In this document: positions 1 to 9,054 of the stretch, piece by piece
How positions within the stretch are numbered: position 1 is the first letter of the stretch
Layout: each line of letters begins with the position of its first letter
From: Pelorhabdus rhamnosifermentans
GTDB taxonomy: Bacteria; Bacillota; Negativicutes; UMGS1260
Assembly (NCBI RefSeq): GCF_018835585.1
Contig: NZ_JAHGVE010000001.1
Coordinates: forward strand, 558,001 to 622,000
DNA: 64,000 nt
Reading direction: 5' to 3'
Position numbers and translations under genes: made by a program
The notes under the pieces: model-generated
Told to the model about the DNA's origin: nothing
What the model saw: only the letters and a program-made list of their open reading frames with translations
The model's database searches: none

Positions 1-321
1 ATTGTAAATGTCCGGGGAAGGGGCTTGGTTGTAATTACAGGTTGCTGTCATGCTGGAGTTATCAATTCAATCCGCTATGCTCAAGCACTGACTCATTGCC
101 AACAAGTTTATACCGTATTAGGAGGCTTTCACTTAACGGGTGGGATATTTGAAAAAATTATTCCCGAGACAATTGCTGAATTACAAAAAATTAATCCAAC
201 CTATTTGATGCCCGGACACTGTACTGGCTGGTCTGCTATTCACCAAATTGCCCAAGCAATGCCGGAAGCGTTTATACCAAACAATGTTGGTACTACATTA
301 GTTTTCCAGGCTGACCGTTGA
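1..321 (+). CDS. Metallo-beta-lactamase-fold hydrolase, C-terminal part (cut by window edge)
   Basis: The frame is open from the first base, so about 106 C-terminal residues of a gene starting outside the window are seen. The segment GLVVITGCCHAG, then VLGGFHLTGG and PGHCTGW, matches the C-terminal half of metallo-beta-lactamase-fold proteins related to the pterin-phosphate synthase-like group. The histidines in GCCHAG, GGFHL and PGHC are typical late metal ligands. The physiological substrate cannot be told. It is followed at once by a broken VOC gene. Confidence 0.75.
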   Translation: MVNVRGRGLVVITGCCHAGVINSIRYAQALTHCQQVYTVLGGFHLTGGIFEKIIPETIAELQKINPTYLMPGHCTGWSAIHQIAQAMPEAFIPNNVGTTLVFQADR

Positions 322-368
322 CTTACGATATGGATAACAAGGTAAACAGAATTTTAGGAGTGCTACAT

Positions 369-554
369 ATGAGTAAAACGGGCAATCCAGTAGTTTGGTT
401 CGAGATCCCTGTAATTGATATGGAGAGAGGTAAAGTGTTCTATGAGGGCGTATTTAGCCAAAAATTAAATATTATTGATATGGGGCAAAGACAAATGTTT
501 CCAGATGGAAATAGCGCATTAATTGAGACATGTAGTTACCAGCAATGGAGTTAG
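369..554 (+). pseudogene. VOC/glyoxalase-fold protein, truncated N-terminal fragment
   Basis: ATG at 369 has an AGGAG site about ten bases upstream. The 61-residue product contains WFEIPVIDMERGKVFYEGVF, the typical first beta-alpha unit of vicinal oxygen chelate proteins, then stops after about half a domain. A full VOC protein has about 120-150 residues, so this is a remnant, probably of a small glyoxalase-like or bleomycin-resistance-like protein. A strong terminator follows 24 bases later. Confidence 0.6.
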
Positions 555-577
555 GCGCGTGGCTTTCATTTGACAAT

Positions 578-627
578 AAAGAAACGAAACAAAGGCGAAA
601 TAATAGCGCCCTTGTTTCGTTTCTTTT
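578..627 (+). terminator. Rho-independent terminator
   Basis: Arms of 20 bp (578-597 and 607-626) with one mismatch enclose a 9-base loop. The A-rich left arm and T-rich right end allow it to work in both directions. It closes the transcript of the VOC remnant. Confidence 0.8.
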
Positions 628-1243
628 ATCTATCAGTTTTTTAAGAAAGGTACTTTTGCTTATATCAGTGCCAGCGCGCGGAGGCGACATTATTTACACA
701 AAAATACATTTTTGCACGAATTTATAGAGGTATTTCGTGTAGAAGTATGGAAGAATATAATGAATCGGGTCCTTGAAATTAATTTAAGAAATATAGATAC
801 GTTAAAGCAGATTGTTTGTGAAAGTATAGCATGGATTCAATCTAGCTTAATATTTATTGCTATTCACATTGTTACTAGGAAAGTAACATTATATCGATAA
901 TAGTTTGAAATATCAAACTATTATTGGGGGGAATGTATGAGACAGGAGCGTTATGTAAATAAGTTATTCATAGTCTTGTACAGATAGAATTCAAAAGAAG
1001 TGTTTGCATGAACGGTTACTTAGTGTACTATCGTAACAAATTGCTAAACAAGTTTAAAGTATAGTATTACCGTACACAATAAAGTAATATCTCGTATAAG
1101 ATTAATCGGGGAGAACCGTATCACCTCTAACGGGAAATGCTGATAAAGTTGACACAAATTTAATTAGTAGTTTTTAAGGTGCTTATCTGTAAGGCATCAC
1201 TTATATGATAACGTATATTAATGGCAAGTTAGGGGTGGACTGG
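628..1243. other. Long non-coding stretch with a hairpin
   Basis: I see no convincing gene here; short open frames lack ribosome sites and family-like sequence. A perfect 12-bp inverted repeat (897-908 and 913-924, 4-base loop) is followed by a GGGGGG run. Bases 1073-1110 resemble bases 45210-45245. The last 100 bases are the leader of the LysR gene. Confidence 0.5.
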
Positions 1244-2146
1244 ATGGATGTTGAGCAAATGGAATACATTCTAGAGGTTCTTAAGAATGGTAATATTTCT
1301 AATACCGCTAAAAAGCTTTATATGTCCCAACCGCTGCTTAGCCAAAAAATTCAGGCTGTTGAGCGGGAGCTGAATACTAGGATTTTTAACAGGCACACCA
1401 GCCCGATTTCTTTAACCTTTGCAGGGAAGATAATTGTTGATTCTATTAAAAAGATTTTGGATGTCAGGGACAATCTGCTTTTGGAAATTGATGAAATTAA
1501 CGGTGAAACACGAGGCTGCATGAAAATTGCCATCGCTCCTCATCGGGCGGCATCCTTGTTGCCGAAGGTACTGCCTGTTTATTTGGCTGCGTGGCCATTG
1601 GTAGAAGTTGAAATTATTGAGGACACTAAAGGTACATTGAGCGAAGCTGTAATCAATGAACAGGCGGATTTAGCTTTTGTAAGGACCGAGAATAAGAATG
1701 ATGCCCTGGAATACGTCTATTTAAATAAAGATAATATTATTTTATTTGGCGGGTTGGAAACCGACCTTGCCAAAAGAATTCCCCAAGGCTCTACGATCAG
1801 TCTGCAAGAGGCAAAAAATGAAAAATTTGTTTCGGTATATGAAGGTTATGGTTTTAGAAAGACACAAGAAGAACTTTTTAAAAACTTCAATATCAATCCT
1901 AAGATCATACTTGAGACTCATAGCATAGAATTGGCATGCCGATTGGCAATTTCCTGTAATTTTGTTTCTCTATATCCAGGAACTTTACATGATGAGACAA
2001 CCGTGATAAAAGAAAAATCTTTTTTTTGTTATATAGAACGTAGGGAACGTGCGCATAATTTTTATTTGTGTCATAGAAAAGATGCTTATATCCCTAAATT
2101 TATGAGAGATTTTATAAAAATGGCTCAGATTATTTATGACGGCTAG
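1244..2146 (+). CDS. LysR-family transcriptional regulator
   Basis: The 300-residue product opens with a LysR winged helix-turn-helix (about residues 5-60: GNISNTAKKLYMSQPLLSQK, then a typical IFNRH/T segment) and continues into a substrate-binding effector domain. ATG at 1244 is preferred over ATG at 1205 because it has a GGGGTGG site at the right distance and gives the usual LysR N-terminus. It is followed by a terminator and then a peptidase block in the same direction, so it may control that block, although LysR genes more often face away from their targets. The effector is unknown. Confidence 0.85.
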   Translation: MDVEQMEYILEVLKNGNISNTAKKLYMSQPLLSQKIQAVERELNTRIFNRHTSPISLTFAGKIIVDSIKKILDVRDNLLLEIDEINGETRGCMKIAIAPHRAASLLPKVLPVYLAAWPLVEVEIIEDTKGTLSEAVINEQADLAFVRTENKNDALEYVYLNKDNIILFGGLETDLAKRIPQGSTISLQEAKNEKFVSVYEGYGFRKTQEELFKNFNINPKIILETHSIELACRLAISCNFVSLYPGTLHDETTVIKEKSFFCYIERRERAHNFYLCHRKDAYIPKFMRDFIKMAQIIYDG

Positions 2147-2214
2147 CGGGCAATTTCTTGTATGAAAAAACAAACAATGGTAGACTTATAGTTATATATT
2201 AGAAGAATCCGGCT

Positions 2215-2259
2215 AATCCTTATGGTTTAATGTACTGCATTAAACTATAAGGATTTTTT
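2215..2259 (+). terminator. Rho-independent terminator after LysR gene
   Basis: Near-perfect 18-bp arms (2215-2232, 2238-2255) enclose a TACTG loop, followed by a run of T. The stretch from here to the next start (2507) holds only leader sequence and a GGAGG site. Confidence 0.85.
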
Positions 2260-2506
2260 ATAATCAATATAAAAATCTGCTTACTACATTATTATTCTTT
2301 AGGGTGATATTATATATTTAACAACCATGCTGGTTTATAAATATTATTGCACGGTCTGCAGGCTAGTGCCTGAGTTTAGTAAAAGAATAATCATCGCAAT
2401 GTTTGCGTAGAGGGCTGCTACTTTGTTTTAAAGCCATTGTAGCCACAGCCTTCTTTAGTTGTACCTAAAATTAGATCTTTCAATAAAATTTTTGGAGGTA
2501 TGGCTT

Positions 2507-4195
2507 ATGAAGAATATTGAACGCTATATTAATTTTAATGTTTCACTTGATCGCTTAATAGAAAATGTCAAAGAAATATGCAAGTGGGAAAGACTGTCAG
2601 GGACCAAAGCAGAATTAGAAGCCTTTTACTACATTGAAAAGAAATTAAAGGATATCGGTCTTACAACAGAACTGATTTTACATGATGCCTATATCAGTCT
2701 TCCCATATCGGCTAAGCTTTTAATAAATGGCGAAGAAATCCATTGTCATACGGCGTCCATGGCTATAAGTACTCCTGAGGAAGGGATAACAGGAAAACTC
2801 GTATATTGTGAAAGCATAGAAGTGATAAGCGAAGAGAAATGCCGACACAATATTGTCATGATTGGAGGAACTGCGGATTTCGCAAAGATTTATAGGGCGT
2901 GGAAGCTGGGAGCAAAAGGTATAATCGGTTGTACGGGTGATCGCATTCACGAGAAAATTATATCCAATGCCTGGGGTTCTCCTTCTCTTTATACTAAAGA
3001 TTTAATTCCAAACATACCCTATGTATCGGTAAATGACAAAGATGCCGAAATCATCCGTAAAGCGGCGGCAATTTCATCGCAGGCATATATGAGCACTGCT
3101 GTCGATACGGGATGGAGAAAGATTCCACTCTTAATTGCTGAAGTCAAGGCTGCAAAGAGAACTGATAAGTATGTGATGTTCTCGGGGCATGTTGATTCCT
3201 GGTATTATGGTGCAACAGACAACGGTACGGCCAACGCGGTACAGATCGAGGTTGCCAAGGTAGCTATGGAGCACAAAGAACATTTAAAGCGAAACATAAA
3301 GTTTGTTTTCTATTCCGGACATTCCCATGGCAGATATGCCGGTTCAGCATGGCATGCGGATCATTATTGGCAGGATTTGCATGAAAATTGCGTAATTAAC
3401 GTAAATGCTGATATCATCGGTGGAGTTGGTGCCACCGATCTGACAAGATCGATTATTATGCCTGAAGCCAGGGATGTGGCGGTTGACTTTATCAAAACGC
3501 ATGCCGGTGCTGATTTTAACGGTGGCAGATGTGGCAGAAACGGTGACCAGTCTTACTATATTCACGGTGTAACGAGTGCTTTCTCCTCTTTTTCCAAGCA
3601 GCCCAGACCGGAAAATCCCGAGGACAGGCTTTCTCAGACTAGATCAGGAGCCTTTGATTTTGGCTGGTGGTGGCATACGGCGGATGATCTGTTGGACAAG
3701 ATTGAACCTGAGTTTTTCTTAAGGGATGCCAAGATATTCACATCATTTGTAATGTGTTTTGCAATAAGCGAAGTCATACCACTTAACTTTCATAAGACAG
3801 CGATCGAGATTGAAAGCCTTGTGGATTACTGGCAAAAAAAAGCAGACAGCAAGTTTGACCTCAGTCTGCCGCTTGCCAAGGCTTGTGAACTTGTTGCCTG
3901 CTGTAAAAAGCTGTACGAGGCAGAACCAAAGGATGTAAATCGATTTAATACAACGATTATGAAGCTTGGTCGGATTTTAATTCCACTCAACTATACCACA
4001 GGAAATATCTATGAAAATGATACGGGAATTCCTCTGTCACCAATGCCATCATTAAAATTAATTGATGATTTAATAAAGACACCGGAAAACGGCGATGAAG
4101 CAAAAGAGATTATCGTAGAACTTGTGCACAAGAGGAATTTCGTAACGAATAGCCTGAGCGAAGCTCTCGAAGTAGTTAAGAACTATTTTGATTAA
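2507..4195 (+). CDS. M28-like peptidase with PA-type insert (paralogue 1)
   Basis: 562 residues. ATG at 2507 is chosen over an upstream TTG because of the GGAGG site at 2494-2498. The catalytic domain shows FSGHVDSWYYGATDN (H228, D230, D238), a later Asp in NADI (D302) and WWWHT (H390), which fit the co-catalytic metal site of M28 aminopeptidases. Where M28 enzymes normally carry the Glu-Glu pair (general base and metal ligand), this protein reads SGHSHGRYAGS, with Ser and His. Residues about 90-200 form a PA-like insert. There is no signal peptide, so it should act in the cytoplasm on imported peptides or amides. It is about half identical, by eye, to the paralogue at 7071. Confidence 0.85.
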   Translation: MKNIERYINFNVSLDRLIENVKEICKWERLSGTKAELEAFYYIEKKLKDIGLTTELILHDAYISLPISAKLLINGEEIHCHTASMAISTPEEGITGKLVYCESIEVISEEKCRHNIVMIGGTADFAKIYRAWKLGAKGIIGCTGDRIHEKIISNAWGSPSLYTKDLIPNIPYVSVNDKDAEIIRKAAAISSQAYMSTAVDTGWRKIPLLIAEVKAAKRTDKYVMFSGHVDSWYYGATDNGTANAVQIEVAKVAMEHKEHLKRNIKFVFYSGHSHGRYAGSAWHADHYWQDLHENCVINVNADIIGGVGATDLTRSIIMPEARDVAVDFIKTHAGADFNGGRCGRNGDQSYYIHGVTSAFSSFSKQPRPENPEDRLSQTRSGAFDFGWWWHTADDLLDKIEPEFFLRDAKIFTSFVMCFAISEVIPLNFHKTAIEIESLVDYWQKKADSKFDLSLPLAKACELVACCKKLYEAEPKDVNRFNTTIMKLGRILIPLNYTTGNIYENDTGIPLSPMPSLKLIDDLIKTPENGDEAKEIIVELVHKRNFVTNSLSEALEVVKNYFD

Positions 4196-4252
4196 CACTC
4201 ATTGCAAACAGATTAAAGATTTTTTCTTGAAAATCGATTTGGGGAGGATTGT

Positions 4253-5608
4253 ATGCAAATATGTAAAGATGATTTTAATCAAAAAATAGCCTGCTATATA
4301 AAGCGTGAAAAAGAAAGAATGCTGAAGGATTGGGTTGACCTTGTTGCGCAGCCGAGCATTAGTGCGACGGGCGAGGGCGTTGAGGAATGCTGCCGCATGG
4401 TTGTCGTAAAAATGAAGTCCATAGGGCTTAGCGTCAATACGTATCCAGCTAAGCCATACCCTGTTATCTACGGTAAATATGGAGATGATCCCGATAAAAA
4501 AACCATTTTGATTTACGCTCATTATGATGTTCAGCCTGTTGGAAATATGGAACTTTGGAAAACCATGCCATTTGAGCCTGTCATATTGGACGGAGCGGTC
4601 TACGGCAGAGGAACTGCCGATAATAAATCGCCTTTAATGGCACACCTTGAGGCTGTTGAATTTTGGATAAAAGAATACGGTGAACTGCCTGTGAATTTAA
4701 AATTTATATTTGAAGGCTGTGAGGAGTCGGGAAGTAAGGGATTGCCGGAATTTTTGGATGAGTACAGAGATATGTTGGCAGCTGATTTGGTGTTTTTCAG
4801 TGACGGGCCCAAAAATGAAAAAAATCTGCCGATTATTGCTTTGGGAGCCAAGGGACTGCTCAGTATTCAATTGGTTCTTAAGACGATTAGCAAGGACGCG
4901 CACTCGAGATATGCACCAGTGCTCCCAAGTGCCGCATGGGAAATGGTTGAACTGTTGCATAAATTGAAAAGTGACGGTCAGGTTCACGTACCTGGGTTTT
5001 ACGACCATATTCTTCAACCGACCGAACAGGAAATCCAAATAATGAACGCCTTGCCCAACGTTGAAAAAGAAATGGAACAACTCTTTGGGGTGGTACCTCG
5101 GTATCCGGATGATTCAAGTTATTATGTACAGCTCAATACAACGCCGACGTTTAACGTATCTTTTCTTCATTCGGGAGATGGGGCCGGTGTCGTAACAAAT
5201 AAGGCTGTGGCCAATCTTGATATTAGACTGGTTATGGGCCAAATGCCTGATGATATTTTCAACAAAATACAAAAGTACATCCGAGTACTAGGATATGACA
5301 ATGTTGAAGTCATTAAAGAAAGTGCTGTTGAGCCGTCAAAAACCCCACTTGACAACAAATATGTTCCCATTATTGAGGAGGTTACCAAAGAGGTTTATGG
5401 CGATTATGTTGTCTATTCCTGTCGACCGTCGACTGCTCCTGATTATTTGTGGACGAATATTTTGCGGCTTCCGGCGATTCAAGTGAGATGGTCTGATGCT
5501 GATTCTAACAATCACGCCCCCAATGAGCATCTGACAATCAAGGAGTATCTGAAAGGTATTGAACTTACCTGCAGAGTCATTAAAGCAATCGGTGAGGAGA
5601 AAAAATAG
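4253..5608 (+). CDS. M20 family dipeptidase (cytosolic non-specific dipeptidase type)
   Basis: 451 residues, 57 bases after the M28 gene, with a GGGGAGG site. Metal and catalytic residues are all visible: H90/D92 in AHYDVQP, D123 in GRGTADNK, E157/E158 in EGCEESGS, D184 in FFSDGPK and H421 in NNHAPNEH. The lid dimerisation domain lies at about residues 200-380. The family hydrolyses dipeptides with two divalent metals in the cytosol. It forms an operon-like run with the flanking M28, MFS and second M28 genes, so it probably handles the same peptides. Confidence 0.88.
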   Translation: MQICKDDFNQKIACYIKREKERMLKDWVDLVAQPSISATGEGVEECCRMVVVKMKSIGLSVNTYPAKPYPVIYGKYGDDPDKKTILIYAHYDVQPVGNMELWKTMPFEPVILDGAVYGRGTADNKSPLMAHLEAVEFWIKEYGELPVNLKFIFEGCEESGSKGLPEFLDEYRDMLAADLVFFSDGPKNEKNLPIIALGAKGLLSIQLVLKTISKDAHSRYAPVLPSAAWEMVELLHKLKSDGQVHVPGFYDHILQPTEQEIQIMNALPNVEKEMEQLFGVVPRYPDDSSYYVQLNTTPTFNVSFLHSGDGAGVVTNKAVANLDIRLVMGQMPDDIFNKIQKYIRVLGYDNVEVIKESAVEPSKTPLDNKYVPIIEEVTKEVYGDYVVYSCRPSTAPDYLWTNILRLPAIQVRWSDADSNNHAPNEHLTIKEYLKGIELTCRVIKAIGEEKK

Positions 5609-5689
5609 CTATACAGCTACCAATATCAGTAAGAGACTAACCAAGGATAATTTTGAATGAATCTTTAAAGAAAAAGGGAGGCGCAGAAA

Positions 5690-7012
5690 ATGTCGAATCA
5701 AATTTCTAATTCACATGAAAGTATGCACGCTGCTACAGGGTTAAAGGATGAAAAACCATCCCGACAAAGATTTTTGTTATTGGTCATTCTGTTTATTACA
5801 TTATTTGTTGCTTATGTCGATCGAGTAAATATCTCAGTAATCGTGGCAAGTGATGCATTTCTTAACGATATGGGTATTAAAGGTCAGCCTGTTCAGATCG
5901 GACTTCTGATGAGCTCTTTCTTGATTGCCTATGGATTCAGTAATGTATTTTTAAGTGCCATCGGGGATTATTGGGGCCAGCGAAAATCAATCTGTGCAGC
6001 GGTTATTATATGGATACTTTCTATGTTCATCGGGGGAATCGCTCCGACCTTCGCCATTATGATTGTTTCTCGCGTTTTGCTGGGAATCGGCGAAGGAATC
6101 CATTTTCCACTGCAGAGTACTTATGTTAAAAGGTGGTTTCCACCGCAGGAAAGAGGCAAAGCCAATGCCTGTTGGTCGATTGGTTCTTCTTTTGCGCCTG
6201 CTATTGCCATGCCTTTTTTCGCCTGGCTTGTTGCTCATTATGCTTGGCATACCAGTTTTTTGTTCTGCATGTTTCTAGGATTGCTTCCTTTATATTTACT
6301 TTGGTTTTATACTGCGGATACGCCGCAAGAGCACAAAAAAGTCAATGCCCTGGAACTACAGCATATTGAACAGGGGTTAGCAAAAGAATCTCGGCTGCAG
6401 ATTGACGGCAATGATCCCGTTGAATCTTTGTGGACAAGGATAAAGTTGGTTGCCAGTGATTATCGTATTTGGCTTGTTACCATTATATCTTCCATGAATA
6501 ACTGCATTTATTGGGGGTTGATTACGTGGCTACCAACTTATCTAAAATCGGCCAGGGGTTTTTCCTGGACGGAAATGGGCGTATTATCCTCTATGCCTTT
6601 TGTTCTAGGCATTTTATGTAAGGCCTTTGCTGGTTGGGCATCTGACCGAGTTGGAAAACGCGCTCCGTTCTGTGTTATAGGCGGTTTGGGAGCGGCTATC
6701 GGCATCTACTTTGGTGCTGTTGTCAGCAATAATTATGTGGCGGCATTGTTTATTTGTATGGGGTTGGGTTTACAGATTATGAGTGTGCCTTTAAGTTTTT
6801 CCATGCTGCAGCAATTTTTACCGGACCGGGTTATCTCTTTGGGAACTGGTATTTCAAGTGGTATAGGTATCGGTGTTTCCGCGCTCGTGCCGACGCTTAT
6901 TGGTTTAGTTATCAGTATAACGGGGGGATTTTCTGGAGCTTTATATTTATTGGTGGGCATGGCCCTCATCGGTATGTCGTCCGCTTTAGTTTTGGCTTGG
7001 AAAAAATATTAA
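5690..7012 (+). CDS. MFS transporter, anion:cation symporter (ACS) type
   Basis: 440 residues with about 12 membrane segments. The first helix carries YVDRVNISV and the 2-3 loop IGDYWGQRKS, both typical of the ACS family (sugar acids, organic anions, some peptides). A GGGAGG site precedes ATG 5690. It lies between an M20 dipeptidase and an M28 peptidase, so an imported peptide or acyl-amino acid anion is the likely substrate. That is inferred from context only. Confidence 0.85.
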   Translation: MSNQISNSHESMHAATGLKDEKPSRQRFLLLVILFITLFVAYVDRVNISVIVASDAFLNDMGIKGQPVQIGLLMSSFLIAYGFSNVFLSAIGDYWGQRKSICAAVIIWILSMFIGGIAPTFAIMIVSRVLLGIGEGIHFPLQSTYVKRWFPPQERGKANACWSIGSSFAPAIAMPFFAWLVAHYAWHTSFLFCMFLGLLPLYLLWFYTADTPQEHKKVNALELQHIEQGLAKESRLQIDGNDPVESLWTRIKLVASDYRIWLVTIISSMNNCIYWGLITWLPTYLKSARGFSWTEMGVLSSMPFVLGILCKAFAGWASDRVGKRAPFCVIGGLGAAIGIYFGAVVSNNYVAALFICMGLGLQIMSVPLSFSMLQQFLPDRVISLGTGISSGIGIGVSALVPTLIGLVISITGGFSGALYLLVGMALIGMSSALVLAWKKY

Positions 7013-7070
7013 ATTTTTGTTAATGAATGCATTTTAGTAGGAATGCAGGTTTACTGGAAGGAGAGAGATT

Positions 7071-8735
7071 ATGAGCACAATGGATGATTTGTATCAGCTG
7101 CATGTATCCGAAAAAAATCTGATGGATTATGCTGCGAATATTTCTAAATGGGAGCGGTTGGCCGGCTCGGAAGAAGAGGTAAAAGCTTTTCTTTATATAA
7201 AAGAAAAGCTTGCCAATTTGGGTGCAAAAGTAACGCTTATACGGCATAATGCCTTTATAAGTCTGCCAATTTCAGCTTCCTTCGCTATGAACGATGTCGA
7301 GTTTTCCTGTCGGGGACATTCTATGTCTCCATCAACAGACGAAGCTGGTCTACAGGCCGAAGTCGTGTATTGTGATAATTTAAAGAAGGCTAGGGAAGAA
7401 GAGATACGCGGCAAACTGGTAATGGTTGACGGTCTTGCTACAGGGGAACGGGTAGCTGCGGCGCAGGAGCTTGGAGCCTGTGGGGTGGTTTTTATTTCGG
7501 GTCCTCATATTCATGAAATGTGTATTTCAAATGTGTGGGGTTCTCCATCCATTCATAATGTGGATCAGCTTCCACAAATACCGGCAATTTCCGTTGATTT
7601 GGCTGCCGGTGAACAGATTAAAAAGCTGATTGCCGCAGGTAAAAATATGGCGGTTCTTAAAACCTGTGTACAAACGGAGTGGCGCAAGATTCCTTTGTTA
7701 GTGGTTGACATTGAAAGTAAGTGCCATCCTGACCAATTTGTCATGTTTTCAGGTCATGTTGATTCTTGGTATTATGGTGCAACAGACAATGCTGCTGCTA
7801 ATTCGATTATGATGGAGGTCGGTAGAATCGCTCTGGAAAACGTCGGTACGCTAAAACGTAGCTTAAGACTGGTTTTCTTTTCCGGCCATTCCCATGGTCG
7901 GTATGCAGGTTCTGCTTGGTATGCCGATAATTTTTGGGAAGATTTGCACAAAAACTGTTGCGTAAGCATAAATATTGATGTTTTAGGCTTTAAAGGAGCT
8001 GATCATTTCGAAAGTGCGATCATGCCGGAAGCCAAAGCGGTGGTTGTGGAAGCGGTTCGGAAAATAACCGGCGGGGAGTTTAAAGATCGGCGTTATAATC
8101 GTTTTGCCGACCAGTCTTTTTGGGGGACGGGAGCTACAGCAGCTTTAGCGTCCTTTTCCCGGATTAAGGTAACGCCGGGAAGCAATGACTTGGAGCTGGG
8201 ATGGTGGTGGCATACGCCGTTTGACACCATGGATAAGATTGATTCGAACAATCTTTTGCGAGATGGACGAATTTTTGCGGCAATTATCATGAACTTTTGT
8301 ACAAGCATTGTGATTCCACTTGACTTTAGAGCGGCTGTTGAGGAAGTTAAATCGATTTTAATTGATTGGCAAAATCAAGCTGGTAAAGATTTCGACCTTA
8401 GTCTGCCTATAGAGCGCGTCAACCTGTTAAAAGCAGAGGTGGATTATTTGTACGAAGCTATGCCCAAATTGGATGCTGATAGCAGTGAAATAGAAAAATT
8501 CAATGATGTTTTGCTGAAAATTGGAAGGATCTTAGTTCCGCTTAACTATACTCAGGGCAAGCTTTTTGAGAATGATCCGGCCATTCCCCAATTACCGGTT
8601 CCTTCCTTAGCGGGGATAAAGGAATTGGCATCAGCTGATATCCATAAAAGAAATTTGCTTTTAACAGAATTGGTGCGGCGTCGCAACTATGTGGCATATG
8701 CATTAGAGCAGGCAATCGAGATTGTTAAGGGCTAG
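7071..8735 (+). CDS. M28-like peptidase with PA-type insert (paralogue 2)
   Basis: 554 residues with the same architecture as the 2507 gene: KWERL near residue 27, GHVDSWYYGATDN (H229, D231, D239), SGHSHGRYAGS in place of the canonical Glu pair, and WWWHT near the C-terminus. A GGAGAG site precedes ATG 7071. The two paralogues flank the M20 and MFS genes, suggesting duplication followed by specialisation, or a hetero-oligomer. The terminator at 8843 ends the unit. No export signal is seen. Confidence 0.85.
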   Translation: MSTMDDLYQLHVSEKNLMDYAANISKWERLAGSEEEVKAFLYIKEKLANLGAKVTLIRHNAFISLPISASFAMNDVEFSCRGHSMSPSTDEAGLQAEVVYCDNLKKAREEEIRGKLVMVDGLATGERVAAAQELGACGVVFISGPHIHEMCISNVWGSPSIHNVDQLPQIPAISVDLAAGEQIKKLIAAGKNMAVLKTCVQTEWRKIPLLVVDIESKCHPDQFVMFSGHVDSWYYGATDNAAANSIMMEVGRIALENVGTLKRSLRLVFFSGHSHGRYAGSAWYADNFWEDLHKNCCVSINIDVLGFKGADHFESAIMPEAKAVVVEAVRKITGGEFKDRRYNRFADQSFWGTGATAALASFSRIKVTPGSNDLELGWWWHTPFDTMDKIDSNNLLRDGRIFAAIIMNFCTSIVIPLDFRAAVEEVKSILIDWQNQAGKDFDLSLPIERVNLLKAEVDYLYEAMPKLDADSSEIEKFNDVLLKIGRILVPLNYTQGKLFENDPAIPQLPVPSLAGIKELASADIHKRNLLLTELVRRRNYVAYALEQAIEIVKG

Positions 8736-8842
8736 ATAAAAAAGATTTATGGTGGATTCTATGCTACAGTGCCAGAGCACAAAGCTAATTAAGACGTATA
8801 TTGGCACTAAATGCATAACATACGATTTCATGCAGATCTAGT

Positions 8843-8880
8843 GAAATAGCAGGGACCATCTTGGCCCCTGCTATTTCTTG
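8843..8880 (+). terminator. Rho-independent terminator
   Basis: Perfect 12-bp arms (8843-8854, 8866-8877) with a short loop and a T-rich end. It closes the M28-M20-MFS-M28 unit. The remaining 170 bases before 9055 are AT-rich leader without a gene. Confidence 0.85.
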
Positions 8881-9054
8881 AATCTAGATTAATCTTGCTA
8901 TAAGTCTGTTCGAGTGTCCCATTAAAGAATTTTATAGTGCATAGATAAAATATTTGTATTTTTTATTTCAAAGTAATTGTTTTATAATGATTTAAAATTC
9001 CAACAATTTATTTACATATATTTGACCTAATGATTCTACTAAGGATGTGTTAGC

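Noticed and set aside
712-900. 62-codon frame in the left intergenic stretch
   Set aside because: Starts inside AT-rich DNA without a ribosome site and has no family-like sequence.
1099-1200. Possible riboswitch before the LysR gene (GGGAGAACCG, paired segments)
   Set aside because: I could not match it to any known riboswitch consensus; only weak pairing is visible.
4697-5080. 127-codon frame on the minus strand inside the M20 gene
   Set aside because: The plus-strand dipeptidase shows complete catalytic motifs; the shadow has none.
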